Shown here: positions 45,249 to 56,249 of the stretch, piece after piece | Layout of the letters: each line of letters starts with the position of its first letter | How positions within the stretch are numbered: the stretch's first letter is position 1 | Notes under the pieces: generated by a model | What the model was told of the DNA's origin: nothing | What the model saw: the letters and a program-made list of their open reading frames with translations, nothing else | Databases searched by the model: none | Assembly (NCBI GenBank): GCA_022495995.1 | Contig: JAFEMH010002497.1 | Coordinates: 273,244 to 337,243, forward strand | Direction: 5' to 3' | DNA from: Adenophora triphylla var. japonica | Taxonomy: Eukaryota; Streptophyta; Magnoliopsida; Asterales; Campanulaceae | Length of the DNA: 64,000 nucleotides | Program-made: the position numbers and the translations under genes

Positions 45249-46200
45249 TGAATGCGCGCTCGCCCGAAAAAATTTCGGTTTAGAATAGAAAATGAAGGAG
45301 TCGCCACGCTATGCTTTTAGAGGTGCACTTTGAAAAACCTTTTGAAAGAGAATGGGTTCGGGGGTCAGGTTACGTGTTGGGAAGAACCGAGAGTTCACCC
45401 AACACGCCTCGTCCGTAGACGAGTCTTTCTAATTTAGACATCCAAATAATTCAAAAAATGTGCAAACATCGATAATGAACAAGTGCGATAATCATGAATT
45501 TTATTGAATAGGTAAGATCATTACAACTTGTAGACCAATTGTCCAGGGAGGCCACATCCCATTACAGCAAGGAGAACAGATTACAAATGAAATCAAGTCT
45601 TCTGCAAAGGACCACTTATGTCGCGTGACACAGGACTCCTCATGTCCAAACGTGTCGCGTGACACCAATAGTCACCTTGCAGAGACTTACAACACTCAGA
45701 TTACAGAGATCTTAAATGAACACACAACACAGTTACAAACTAGATCTGATCATAAAACACCATGAACATACAACTAAAAGCTAAGCTAACTAGCTAAATC
45801 AACTTACAATTGAAGAATGGTCCCTGCAGATGGGCACGATGTGTCGCGTGACACAGGACTCCTCATGTCCAAATGTGTCCCATGACACAGGTTTACCATC
45901 TGCAGGAACCTTACAAACTGAGGAACAGATTCAACAGATGCTCAAACAGATCAATCAATTATACCAGAATCAATAAGAATAGCATGAATTAGATACGAAT
46001 CAACCAAAGGAGTGTGGATATGGGAGATCCATACTCCCTTGACATCCAAATTGCAATTATAGATAGATCACATCATGATCATGCAATTGGACTCAAGCAA
46101 ACACAAATTAAACAGAGAGATTGCAGTTGCCACTTGATAATCTGAGGCAGATGGAGCCTGATTATCAAGTGGAGGAGAAGGAAGCACAACAAAACAAATA

Positions 46201-46239
<39 letters not shown>

Positions 46240-46872
46240 TGTTACCCTTGTAGTCCTCAACTTCTACACCAAGTTAGGTGCAAAAGCCTTCGATTCAGCT
46301 TCTGAAGTGGAGATCTAGGCACGAACTGAGAGCTGGATTGAAGTATGCAAGGTGTTTGGGGAAGTAGGAGGGTAATTGGGTTGAAGGTGTATGAAGGATG
46401 AGGAAATTAGAGAGGAATTGGGTAGTTTTGGTGAGGGAAGGAGGAGAGAGAGAGGCTCTGGGGCCATTTGTGCAGAGTGATGTTAGGGGGTCAAAATTGG
46501 GATCCAAAACTGAGAGGGTTAGGGTCTTATTTATAGCTGCTGATCATGGTACTCTTATATCGCACGACACTCTGTAACCACTTTCCAAGGCTTCAAGTTA
46601 TCGCGTGACAAGAGGTGCCATCAACCGTTTTTGGTGCCAAATCTGATTCTGGAGCCTTCTTGGATAATACCCAAAAAGTCTGAAACAGATTTATTCCCTT
46701 TAGGTCCCTTGGCATGAGCAAAGTACAAAAAAATACTTCCTTCTCGAGAAACTTATGAAATGTTTCCGGAAGTCTCGGAATGGACCGGGAATTTACCAAA
46801 ACGCCCCTAAATGCAATTTTATCATATTAAAATGCATCTGGAAAGGTTGCGAATTGGATTGGCGTACTTACA
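45249..46872 (-). repeat. E1 5' LTR (1624 bp)
   Basis: Same ends and order as the 3' LTR, with a longer (GA)n run (46204-46240). The hairpin motif lies at 45361-45426, and GTGGCGACTCC, a copy of the primer-site core, about 47 nt before the LTR end. Palindromes are at 45619-45630, 45653-45664, 45842-45853 and 45876-45887 (the last mutated). Confidence 0.92.
46526..46610 (-). promoter_or_regulatory. E1 LTR promoter: TATA box and palindrome pair
   Basis: TATAAATAAG on the minus strand (46526-46535) is preceded by TGTCGTGCGATA (about 46558-46569) and TGTCACGCGATA (46599-46610), the usual E-type pair with one base change each. Confidence 0.65.
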
Positions 46873-46877
46873 GAGGG

Positions 46878-47487
46878 TAGGAAATATGGCTTACTTAACC
46901 TTCAAGGTGAGAGTTAATTTTATAACTCATAAGGTGATAAGGAGACATGACGTCATCACGGTCATCCTGGGCCACATAACACGTGTCGCCTCCTGATTTT
47001 CCCCAACATATTTTAGCCGACTTCTCCACCTTTTCAGGGATCGTGGGGGAGCCAAAAGTAGGATTTGTGTCCTATCTGATTTGATGTCAATCTTCGTCTG
47101 TCATAGATGATTAGTCCTTTATCGAGGACCGTTAGACACGTCCCAGATATCTCTCAGGCGAGATCGCCATTTCATCGAAATTGATGAATTAGCTGGTCTT
47201 GACTTGTACCGAAATGGAATATCAGTAGAGTGGGCGAGATCACCATTTCGCCAGAGTCAGTCATCTCGCTCCACCTCTCCTCTATCTTTTTGACCAATTT
47301 GACTGAAGCGATACCACCATTTCGCCAGAGTCAGTGATCTCATCTCACCTTCCTTTATCCATTTTATATACTTTGACTTAAGCGAGATCATCACTTTGTC
47401 AGAATCAATGATCTCGCTCCGCTTCCCCTTAGCTTGCACACGTGGTCCTCTTAAGTCGCAAGGTTTCAACATGGCGATTTGACTATC
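46878..47487 (-). repeat. G 5' LTR or flank with ~115-bp repeats
   Basis: Continuation of G after E1. 47157-47430 holds three to four copies of a unit of about 80-115 bp with GCGAGATCACCATTTCGCCA and CAGTCATCTCGCT, so each unit has GCGAGAT...ATCTCGC ends. There is no gene. R2 ends at 47488; CTATC (47483-47487) would be its target duplication if the partner outside the window agrees. Confidence 0.6.
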
Positions 47488-49588
47488 TGAAATTACCCGA
47501 ATTTCACGCGATGCGAAAGCGGTTGTCTTTTGCAGAGGGTTGGTGTCTGAGACCTCGCTTTCGGGAAGGAGAGGAGTCGCCACGCGGTTTTGTATTTTGA
47601 GCCCAAACGTTGAGAAATGGCTATAGTGAAAAAGGTGTTGTTTTTATTGGTAGCAAAAACTTAGAAAAAGGCTATTTGAAAATGGGGAGTCATTTTTATT
47701 GGTAGCAAAAACGAGTAAAAAGCTATTTTGAGTACCAGAGATTGTTAGGTTTGGAGGTCACGTTACGTTTCGGGAAGAGTATTACGAGATCACCCGAAAT
47801 GCCTCGTATGATGAGTCTTTCTACCTTTCTCGAAAACGTGTGCGTGTGTGTGTGTTTGTATTTTGAAACGGGGGCTTGAATGACATGCTTAATCTTGGTT
47901 TGAATGTCAAACGTTGATTATGGTCCAGTTTGAAAAGGCGAGCGTTTGAATGACAAACGTCGGTTTTGGAAGTTTTAGAAAAAGTGGCGCGAATGCTGAT
48001 TTTAACCTTTTATCTTAAGTGTCAAATGTTGGCTTTTAAGAAAAAAGCGTTTGAATGGCAAACGTCGGTTTTGCGCGTTTTGAAAGAGAGTTCGAAGGTC
48101 GAACTCCGGTTTTGAACCGGGCGTGTCATTGTTAATGATTTTTACGGGAAAAAATGTATTAAATGATTTTGAGTGTCAAAATTATGCTTTTTAGTTTGAA
48201 GATGAGTGTTTGGATGCCAAACGTCATTTCGCGCATTTTGAAAGAGAGTTCGAAGGTTGAACTCCGGTTTTGAACTGGGCATTACATTGTTAAAGATTTT
48301 TACGGGAAAAAGCGTATTAAATGATATGCAATCAATGAATCGGGTTGCGACTCGGAATTTGAAATGTAAATACTATAACGATTCGAATGGGTCGGACTTT
48401 GTAAATGACAGTATTTAAATTGCAGTATCAACGGAATCAAACGATCCAGAATCGTAAATGACGATCGACGAGCCAAACGACTCGGAATTGTAAATGACGA
48501 TTGACGAGCCAAAACCGCTCGAAGTTGTAAATGACGATCGACGAGCCAAAATGGCTCGGAGTTGTGAATAACAGAAAAGTAAATGACAATCGACGGATTG
48601 ATCGATCCGGAATGGTAAATGACAGAAATTTAAACGGAACGGGGTCAGAACGCCGTTTTAACCCGTGATTACTTCTCTTACGGGAAGAGAAGAGGATCGA
48701 GGGGCTAAAACGTATCGGACCCCATTAGACGGAGGCGTCTACATTTCAACGGTGTTCGTCCGAAACGGTTGTAGCGACTGGCGCGTAAACTGAGACGGAA
48801 CGAGAGATTTAGAGAGAGGGAGTTATACCTATAGCTAGGGTCGACTCCTTTGGCTCGGGGGATGTATACGGGATACGGAAAGTGGTTTGGAACGGTGTTT
48901 TAAGGTGTTTTGGTTCGTGTTTGGTTGAAACGCAGAGTTTTCACGCAAATCGAGGCAAAACGGGAGCTCGGGAAGGGGTGAAAGGGGTTTGGGCCGTGGC
49001 TGTGGTGATTTTGGAGAGTAAATTTGTTGTTGTAAATGGCTTTGACAGCCTTTCTATTTATAGGTGAAAATTCAGTATGAGTCCGGCCGAACATAGACTG
49101 AAATCCAGGGGTTTTGTGAAACTTTGGAAATTTGAGGGACTTGCTGGCAATTTCTGAGAATCTGCAAAGGAGTCCGGTCGGACTGAGACTGTATACCAGG
49201 GGTATTTTAGTCTTTTGGCCTTGATTTCTGATTCAAAGGTGACTAGAGGGAGGTGGCATGCTTGCCACGTGTCCCATGACTCACCAAATGTGTGGGAGTT
49301 CGTTCCCGGGTCCCGGTTTTGTCCGTTTTTAAAATAACAGTCCGGAAAATGTCCGAAACGCCCCCGGAAAGTGCCGGAAAGTGCATTTTTCAGGGAAAGC
49401 CGTACTTTTACGTGCGATGACGTGTGTTAAGTACGTTTTGACGTCGGGATGCATGGGGCAGTCCCGGGACGTCTCGTTGGCATGGCAACGGGGAGCTTAA
49501 CGGGTTCCGGTTAACCTGGAGCGGGCCAGTTAACGGATTCCGGTTAAGTTTCTAACGGATTTTGACGATCCGGATTTGGGTACTTACA
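47488..49588 (-). repeat. R2 3' LTR (2101 bp)
   Basis: Ends equal those of the R1 LTR. It is about 210 bp shorter, largely through fewer tandem units. It retains the GCTACCAATAAAAA blocks, the hairpin motif (about 47755-47825, stem now 8 of 9 pairs) and the primer-site core copy (47573-47584). Confidence 0.85.
49050..49184 (-). promoter_or_regulatory. R2 LTR promoter: TATA box and palindrome pair
   Basis: On the minus strand TATAAATAG (about 49051-49059) is preceded by a decayed site (GTCCGGCCGAAC in +, about 49081-49092) and AGTCCGGTCGGACT (49171-49184), the same 90-95 nt spacing as in R1. Confidence 0.65.
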
Positions 49589-49709
49589 GTTAGCCCCTCA
49601 GCGACGTCTCTTCCGAAGGAAGTGGGGTCGTTGAAAAAGATAAGGATCCAAATCGGGATGCCTTACTTTGAAAGACCTGGGCGGTCAGCTGGCTGGACCC
49701 TTAGCGAAA

Positions 49710-49755
49710 GGATTCCTACATATCCCGAGCGGGAATCAAGCCGATCGTAGTTTAT
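49710..49755 (-). other. Foldable CTACG/CGTAG motif before the R2 LTR
   Basis: The minus strand has CTACG (49745-49749) and TGTAG (49716-49720), so the outer stem holds with one G-U pair. The inner TCCC/GGGA around GCTC equals R1. Confidence 0.66.
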
Positions 49756-49759
49756 AGGT

Positions 49760-50745
49760 ACAAGGAGCCGCGCGTGGGGACCTTGACCTGAGCGAGACTG
49801 TTGGGAGGCGTCTGAACCTGAGAGGAGACCATCGCGAGGTACCTGGACCTGAATGGAGACTATTGTGAGGCGTCTGAACCTGGGATTTCTGAAACCTTTG
49901 AGGGCGTGTGGTGCCTCAGACCGGAGTTGCGAGGATACGTTTATCCTGAGACGAAGGCGTTCGTGCCTTGGGTACTGGACTTACGATGACGGCCAGGTTT
50001 ATCCTGCTGGGGATAGGGTGGCAATGATGGGAATGGTTGTGTTAAACTGGCATTATTAACAACTCGGAAGGATTGACGTTTCTTCTTTAGAATCCTTCTG
50101 GGGATGAGCATTCGGGCTTACCTTGATGGCCGAAGAGGGATTGTTGTGCGGGCTTACCATGATGGCCGCTGAAGTGGGACGATCGGGCTTACGACTGGCG
50201 GCCGGGGAAGTGAACGATAGTGAAAACTGATAGAAATTTTGACGTCAGGAGACGGAAATGTGACTTGAATGTCCGGAGACATGATTGAGCGTTTGAATGT
50301 CAAACGTCAACTGAGGATTGAATTTAACGTCTGGAGACGGAATTGTAACTGGAATGTCCGGAGACATGATTGAGCGTTTGAATGTCAAACGTCAACTGAG
50401 GATTGAATTTAACGTCTGGAGACGAAATTGTAACTGGAATGTCCGGAGACATGATTGAGCGTTTGAATGTCAAACGTCAACTGAGGATTGAATTTAACGT
50501 CTGGAGACGAGCGTTAGTGAAAACTAACTGGGAATTTAACGTCTGGAGACGAGCGTTAGTGAAAACTAACTAGGAATTTAACGTCTGGAGACGAGCGTTA
50601 GTGAAAACTAACTGGGAATATAACGTCTGGAGACGAGCATTAGTGAAAACTAACGGGAGATTTAACGTCTAGAGACGAAACGTTAGTGAGAACTAACGGG
50701 AGATTTAACGTCTGGAGACGAGCGTTAGTGAAAACTAACTAGGGA
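49760..50745 (-). repeat. R2 3' tandem-array zone
   Basis: This holds the same monomer types as R1 in the same order but with far fewer units: traces of the 61-bp, 57-bp and 39-bp units (49790-50200), then 37-42-bp units (50230-50745) with GAGCGTTTGAATGTCAAACG and CGTCTGGAGACG, GTTAGTGAAAACTAAC. It spans about 1 kb against about 5 kb in R1. Confidence 0.85.
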
Positions 50746-50882
50746 TTTTATCCTCGGGGGATGGGGTGTTAGAAATGTCTAACTGGGGAGAAATTTTACA
50801 CTTTTGGTGGCCAAAAGGGGTAAAATTGAAACTTTGAAAAGCTGAGGGGCCAAAGTGGCAAGGAATCTTTCTGGTGCAACAA

Positions 50883-50896
50883 GAGTCCGGCCGGAC
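50883..50896. promoter_or_regulatory. Palindrome upstream of the spliced antisense gene
   Basis: AGTCCGGCCGGACT, a perfect 14-bp palindrome, lies 153 nt before the ATG at 51049. It is the R-family site of the LTR promoter. Confidence 0.62.
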
Positions 50897-51048
50897 TTGG
50901 ACTGAGTTTGACCAGGTTATTATCAGCGCCGAGGCAGAAGAAAAAGTGGCCATTTTCTTTCATTATTTCCGACGAGAGAGGAGAGAAAGGAGAGAAAATT
51001 TGCACCCCAAATTGTGAGGTTTGCTCAAATTTGTGAAGGAAAATTGCT

Positions 51049-53757
51049 ATGGAAGGTGATTGGGAACCAATGGCTCGTCATGGAAGGACCGATGACGAAA
51101 GAACGCAGTTGGTTCGGACCATTCGAACCAACATTCATCCATTGAATCCGGCGGAGTTCTACCCGGCTAGGGATAAACACAACTCCAAAGGAGGGATCGA
51201 GAGACAAGTAAGCTTCCCTCAAATTCCATTAATTATAAGAATGTGCATTCTTTAAATGTTAGAAATTTGACTAGGAATGAATTAGGGATTTTGGTGCCCG
51301 GATTGGGGCTTTTGACTTTGCTATGAACCTTTGTCGAAATTGACTAAGATGTAGTTCAATTGACACTATGGGTAGATGACATAAAAATTTTGGTTGCAAA
51401 ATTCCATGTCTAGATGCATTTTCCAAAATTAAAGTAGCTTTAATTCGGGACGGAGTAAATTTTCGAAATGTTCGAAAGAATTTGAAAGTTCCGATTTCAA
51501 CGGAGTTTTCGAAGGGTTTTGAAAGTTCCGGATTCGACGGAGTTTTTGAAATGCTTTGAAAGTTCCGGATTCGACGAAGTTTTCGAAGTGCCTTGAAAGT
51601 TCCGGATTCGACGGAGTTTTCGAAATGCTTTGAAAGTTCCGGATTCGACGGAGTTTTCGAAGGGTTTTGAAAGTTCCGGATTCGACGGAGTTTTCGAAAG
51701 GATGGAAATATATTTTAGGTAATGAATGAAAACCGTATCTGCATTGCATCCTTTTGACATGCGTTCGTGCATTCTGTTGACGTCGCTTCTGTGCTTAACA
51801 TATTTTGCTGTGTTCACCTGCAGGGGCGAGGGACGGTTGATGTTCACAACCAGAAGAGTCGGGGAGCCTTTGAGGCAGTGCGAGCGCTATGGGAGGTACT
51901 TCCGGACGAGGCTCGAGAGGGAGAGAGGAGTCCACGGCAGCTGGTTCTTGACTCCGGATTGGCTGGATTCATTAGTGTGGTAGCTGCGATAGCTGCGACG
52001 CAGAGAGCCAGGTCCATATACGTAGCTCTGAGCGAGTACTGGTGGGATACGACCCACACTTTTCATTTCAGATGGGGCGAGGTGACGGTGACTCCCACGG
52101 CTTTCTTTGCTATCACTGGGTTGCCGACCTATGGCAACACGCTGGGGTGGGTGGATGGTTATACCACGGGCGGTTGTCTGAGTCTGGGGTTTTGATATTA
52201 CCGATGCCAGGGGCTTAGGCATTCGGTACAGGCCGATGGAGGTGCATCTGCAGACGGGTATTGCAGATTATTTGGCTGGGTCTTTGAGGATGACCGCGGA
52301 ATGCCTGACTGGAGCGTTCATTTGGTTCGCATTGTCAGCGACTTTGTTCCCGACTTCTGACACATCCTGTCACTTCCCTTTGCTCGGGTCACTGACAGAA
52401 TTGGATGCCGTGAGGGGGTACGCATGGGGGGAGGCTAGACTGGCCGAGCTCTACCATTCCCTGGACAGGTTCTCACGGGGAGAGGAGAACTCCTTGAGCT
52501 ATTTCTCGCTTGCTCTGGATGTAAGTTTACGTCTTTTTCTCTTCCTTGTCTCATTTATGTACTCGTATGTATCTGCTCTATAGCTGATATAACTTTCAAT
52601 TTGCTTGACAGGTCTGGTGCTATGAGGTGTTCAGTCCGCAGCAGTGGGACATTAGGGAGGCGTATCGACCCTTGTTCCCCGCCATGCTGGTTTGGCAAAA
52701 GAGGGCGAAGAAGGTGGTGTCGTCGAGGTTGGGCACTCGACTGACGTACGAGGAGGTGTCCCAGGCCCTGAGCCGTGAGTTCTCTGAGCGGATCCAGCTG
52801 ACCTGGTGGAGTCGGTTCCACATGGGCGTGGTTCAGGTTGCTAGTGAGGTTACGCGGCGGCGGAAGCTCCTGGTGGGACTTTATTGTGATGCTATGTATC
52901 TGGGGGAGAGGGTGACCCGTCAGCATGGCTCGGGGTCACTTCCGATGGTGCCGGTGGATCCGCCTCTGTACATGCAGCATCCTCTGTCGATGCCGATGGA
53001 GGAGTTGGCGAGGTATAGACAGGGTGTGCTCTATACCGAGTATATCATAGCGGGAGCCGACTACGACACTTTCTTGAGGATGAGGCTGAGGAGCCCACAG
53101 GTGCAGCACAGGGAGGGTGAGGGCCTTGGATATCCCCGAGATCTCCCGCTCCCACGCGCTAGGCTGGCGTACGAGGGGCTGGACGGTTCACGCAGGCGAC
53201 TGGTGATACCGCTCCCGGATGAGCTGAGACCTCGGTATAGGGTGGACCCCAACACTTCGGTGAGCACATTTTTTTTGGTTTTCTGCATTTGATAGTAGCA
53301 TTATGCAAATGTTGCATCTGTACTTTCTGCTTGTCCTTTTGATGACTTTCCTGGTTCTCAAGTGTCTGGCCGTACGTACAACGAGGCTATGAGACTGGTG
53401 GACGGGTGGGCCACCTATACTAGGAGGCTCATGGCGTTCATGAGGTGCAGTTCCCGGAGGAGCGTGGATGTTCGTGAGCCGAGGCCGTCTAGGCCGAGAG
53501 GTTCGCCTGCTCCCACGGCTGGTGGAGAGGACTTTGCGCAGGGATTTGGCCAGTTCGCGGGCGGAACGGCTGGGTTTGGAGCTCATCCTCCTTCACACTC
53601 GGGGCACGAGAGGGGAGAGTCCTCGAGTTCGCAGACGCCGAGGAGGCCTTTTGTATATTCCCGCCTGGAGGAATTCGGAGATTATCTGTTTTTGACAGAT
53701 CCGGCAGCTGCGGAGCAGTGCATCGAGTGCTCGGATAACGAGCATGACTCGGAGTAG
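51049..53757 (+). pseudogene. Spliced antisense gene of R2, plant-mobile-domain-like
   Basis: Exon 1 51049-51209 (MEGDWEPMARHGRTDDERTQ; donor GTAAGC), exon 2 about 51824-52520 (acceptor CCTGCAG, donor GTAAGT), exon 3 52612-53259 (acceptor TTGACAG, donor GTGAGC), exon 4 from about 53362 to the stop at 53757. Exon 2 has FHFRWGEVTVTPTAFFAITG, exon 3 QQWDIREAYRPLFPAMLVWQ and ERIQLTWWSRFHMG. This pattern fits the plant mobile domain (PMD, PF10536 as I recall), found in transposons and some host regulators. A one-base insertion in a T run (52190-52193) breaks exon 2, and the exon 3/4 joint is off by one. It is otherwise open, so decay is recent or a base error is possible. Confidence 0.72.
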
Positions 53758-54167
53758 TCCTCTTATTGCTTTCTCTCTTTTTTTTTTAGACAAAATGTAT
53801 GTATTGTTCGGAACAATTTGACTTGAATTGTATTTGAAAAGGCGCCCGTGGGGCGAAACCTGTACTTCGCACATTTATCCTGTGATCACCTTCTTTTATT
53901 TTCGACAAATAAGGATGTAGGTTAATCAAAAATAAATAATATGAAACATGCATGAAAAATTGAATGGGTCAAAATTTATGCCTATATGCACTGATAATTA
54001 ATTAATTGCACTGTTGCACGAGCCCGGGGCGGAAGAGGTGTTGGCTTTGGTTGAATGAAACCAGGGGGAGCATGCAGATTCATAAAGGATGAACAGGGCC
54101 TTGTTTGGAATTGCTTCTAATTTTAGGAGCAGCTGGCTGCAGAGTTGACCAAGTCAACTGCAGAGGG
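53758..54167. other. Region between the two R2 antisense genes
   Basis: Non-coding: the 3' end of the spliced gene with a T run, then the upstream part of the second gene. CTGCAG...GTTGACCAAGTCAAC...CTGCAG (54138-54162) is an inverted repeat just before the palindrome. Confidence 0.6.
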
Positions 54168-54181
54168 AGTCCGGCCGGACT
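54168..54181. promoter_or_regulatory. Palindrome upstream of the second R2 antisense gene
   Basis: AGTCCGGCCGGACT, perfect, 126 nt before the ATG at 54307, preceded by CTGCAG. The spacing is close to that of the other antisense genes. Confidence 0.62.
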
Positions 54182-54306
54182 GAGAGTGAATTTCCAGAGT
54201 CTTTTAAATTGCAGTTTCAGCTTTGCAATTCGTAAGAAACTGCGCATTCCCTTGATCTGTTTGCTAAATTTCTTTCAAATTCCTAAGGCTTCTTTCATTT
54301 TCTTTC

Positions 54307-55806
54307 ATGGCTCCCTTTCCTAAGCTATCATCTTGGATGCAAGAGCGATACTTGGAAAACTTCCAGTCATGGGTACGGAACCACACGAGGCAAAACAAGG
54401 GGTTTTTCGAAGGCTGCTATAGAATGAAATCTGTTTGGGCTTTGAAGGAGCTCATGCCAGATTGGGATCTTTTGAGAGTAGCGGCTCGCTTCTGGGACGT
54501 ACGGAGGAATGTGTACAACTTCTCGTACAACGAAATCACTCCTACGTTCGAAGATTTCCGAGCCATTCTGGGAGGACCTGAGACGGAATAGCTAGTTCTT
54601 CCTTATGCTGGTGGGATGGCCACCGTTGAGAAGCTAGTGTCTTTGCTTGGTATCTCGGCTGGAGAAGCATACGGGATGCTGATACTGAACACTGATTATG
54701 TTGACATTTCGGGACTGCCCGATAGATTTGCCAGAGCTGAGGGGAGCATTTTCGCGTGGGATGCGTTTGCTCTGTGCGCGATCGCTACTCTGTTCACATT
54801 CACGTCCCTGGGTGTGTGCCATCACAGTGTACTGGACCTGGTGAGGCAGTGCCGGAGTGGGGGAGACATCGTGCCTTTGGTCTTGGGCGAGACGTTCCTG
54901 GGCATAGGTCGGATGGCGACTGGTAGCCGATACATGTGGGGAGAGAGTCCCGCTATGCTTACCATGTGGTTGAGGGAGAGGCTGCAGATGATGCCCGAGG
55001 TGCCAATGTCTTGTGACGCTTGGTCCTTTTCTCGACGTCCTCTAGTGATAGGGGGCGATCAGGCTGAGCTGGAGCTCTGGATGGCCAGACTCCGCACGCA
55101 TCACTTGCGATGGTGGGTTCCCCACTGGAAGTTACAGACTTGTCGAACCGCTCAGGAGGGTCTATTGGTTGTCAGAGTGCCGGGGCTATCTCAGACATCT
55201 TTCTACATTCCATCATTGGTTCTGCAATAGTACGGGCTGGAGCAGGTGCCATTGACGGGCTTGAGTCATGCTGCTACCTTCGAGGTGGGATCTCTGCTGA
55301 TGGAAGATCCTTCGACGCTATTGCTGCTCATACGGTGGTGGCAATACACGTCCTTTCCTGCCAGGGTTCTCTTTCACCGGAGAGGGGGCACTGTTCTGTC
55401 TACGCAGTATCTGAACTGGTATGAAGAGTGTATAGGGGAGACACAGATGGCTATCTTGTGGAGACGGAGTGAGCTGTTGGGTCGTGACTACCCTGACAGC
55501 TCGACCTTGAGGAGGACTGAGGCAGGGGCTAACCCTGGGAATCGCACTGGGAATGACATGGCTAACTATGAGGACAATGTTTATCGGGAGGCCAATCAAA
55601 GCAAAGTCATGATGGCAAGAAGCGAGGCAGCTCGAGATAGAGCTAGGGAAAGGGTTGCGTTGACAGCTACAGGTTTGACGGAGGCATCGGGAAGGGTCCC
55701 TGAGCCAGGTAGAAGGACTACCGGAATATTCCCTGTGAAGGTGAAGAACACTCGCCGGGGGAAAGGGAAGGGGAAGAGGGATAAAGGACCCCGGTTCAGA
55801 AACTAG
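54307..55806 (+). pseudogene. Second antisense gene of R2, two in-frame TAG
   Basis: 500 codons in one frame from MAPFPKLSSW to RGKRDKGPRFRN, interrupted by TAG at 54589-54591 and 55228-55230. It is homologous over its length to the intact E1 gene (34387-35901): DWDLLRVAARFWD, SYNEITPTFEDFRAILGG, WLRERLQMM, LSQTSFYIPSLV, and a basic C-terminus. The absence of any frameshift in 500 codons suggests a recent loss; both stops could come from CAG to TAG changes, common at methylated CHG sites (inference). Confidence 0.78.
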
Positions 55807-55908
55807 GTTAACCTTGCTGTCCAGGTATCCACCCATTGTCATTGCGTACACATTAACTGATTAATGTTTTATTGTAGTTTTGCTAGCGTGTAGAGAGTCA
55901 AGAGTTGA

Positions 55909-56175
55909 CCGTGCTTGAACTCATCAAAGATTGTTTTAACCGTAATGAATTTGTAGGTTAATTGAAAAGAGTTTTTCGAAACACAAGCAATTGATGCTTT
56001 TTTTTTTTTTTGAGACTGAACCAATGATGGCTGCCTACGTTCCCCTTTTACAATTGGACTAAGGGCTCAGGTCACCGTAGTTTGACACTTTTAGGTGAAT
56101 TTGAGAAAAAACAAAGATAAAAGAAGTGCGACCCTGTTTTTTACTTAGATCATTAGCGAGAATGTATCCAGTTGG
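55909..56175. other. Convergent 3' region of R2: conserved blocks and foldable motif
   Basis: CCGTGCTTGAACTCATCAAA (55909-55928) and GTGCGACCCTGTTTTTTAC (56126-56144) correspond to E1. The foldable motif (56030-56082, minus) has an intact outer stem CTACG/CGTAG and inner CCCTT/AAGGG. Confidence 0.62.
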
Positions 56176-56249
56176 GTATTACTCTTTTAGCACTTTAATT
56201 TTACTGAAGGGACGGTGTATGGGGAAGGAGAGTTGACTCGTGCTCTTCC

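Larger units (their letters stand above)
31354..46872 (-). mobile_element. E1: complete gypsy element, 15.5 kb, with target duplication
   Basis: Both LTRs start TGTAAGTACGCC and end GCATTCA on the minus strand. The 5-bp GAGGG stands at 31349-31353 and 46873-46877. Along the minus strand come 5' LTR, primer site, leader, gag-pol in one frame, a CTACG/CGTAG motif, an antisense gene on +, a 27-bp tandem array, a second motif, a purine-rich GAGGGGCTC and the 3' LTR. The dual RNase H, absence of a chromodomain, tRNA-Arg primer and antisense gene place it in the Tat/Ogre-like group. LTRs look about 97-98% alike by eye. Confidence 0.93.
13313..47487 (-). mobile_element. G: old Tat-like gypsy element, interrupted
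   Basis: The pieces on the minus strand are LTR (46878-47487 and 31149-31353), primer site, gag, protease, RT, RNase H and integrase (down to 25217), then an untranslated part and an antisense coding remnant on + (13318-14161). The TIR element at 14600-15780, copia C at 16546-24655 and E1 at 31354-46872 are insertions. R2 lies in its LTR. All frames are broken, making it the oldest layer visible. Its 3' LTR is not seen; E3 occupies that side. Confidence 0.7.

Noticed and set aside
55318..55851. 177-codon minus-strand frame
   Set aside because: It is a shadow of the second R2 antisense gene, whose + frame matches E1.
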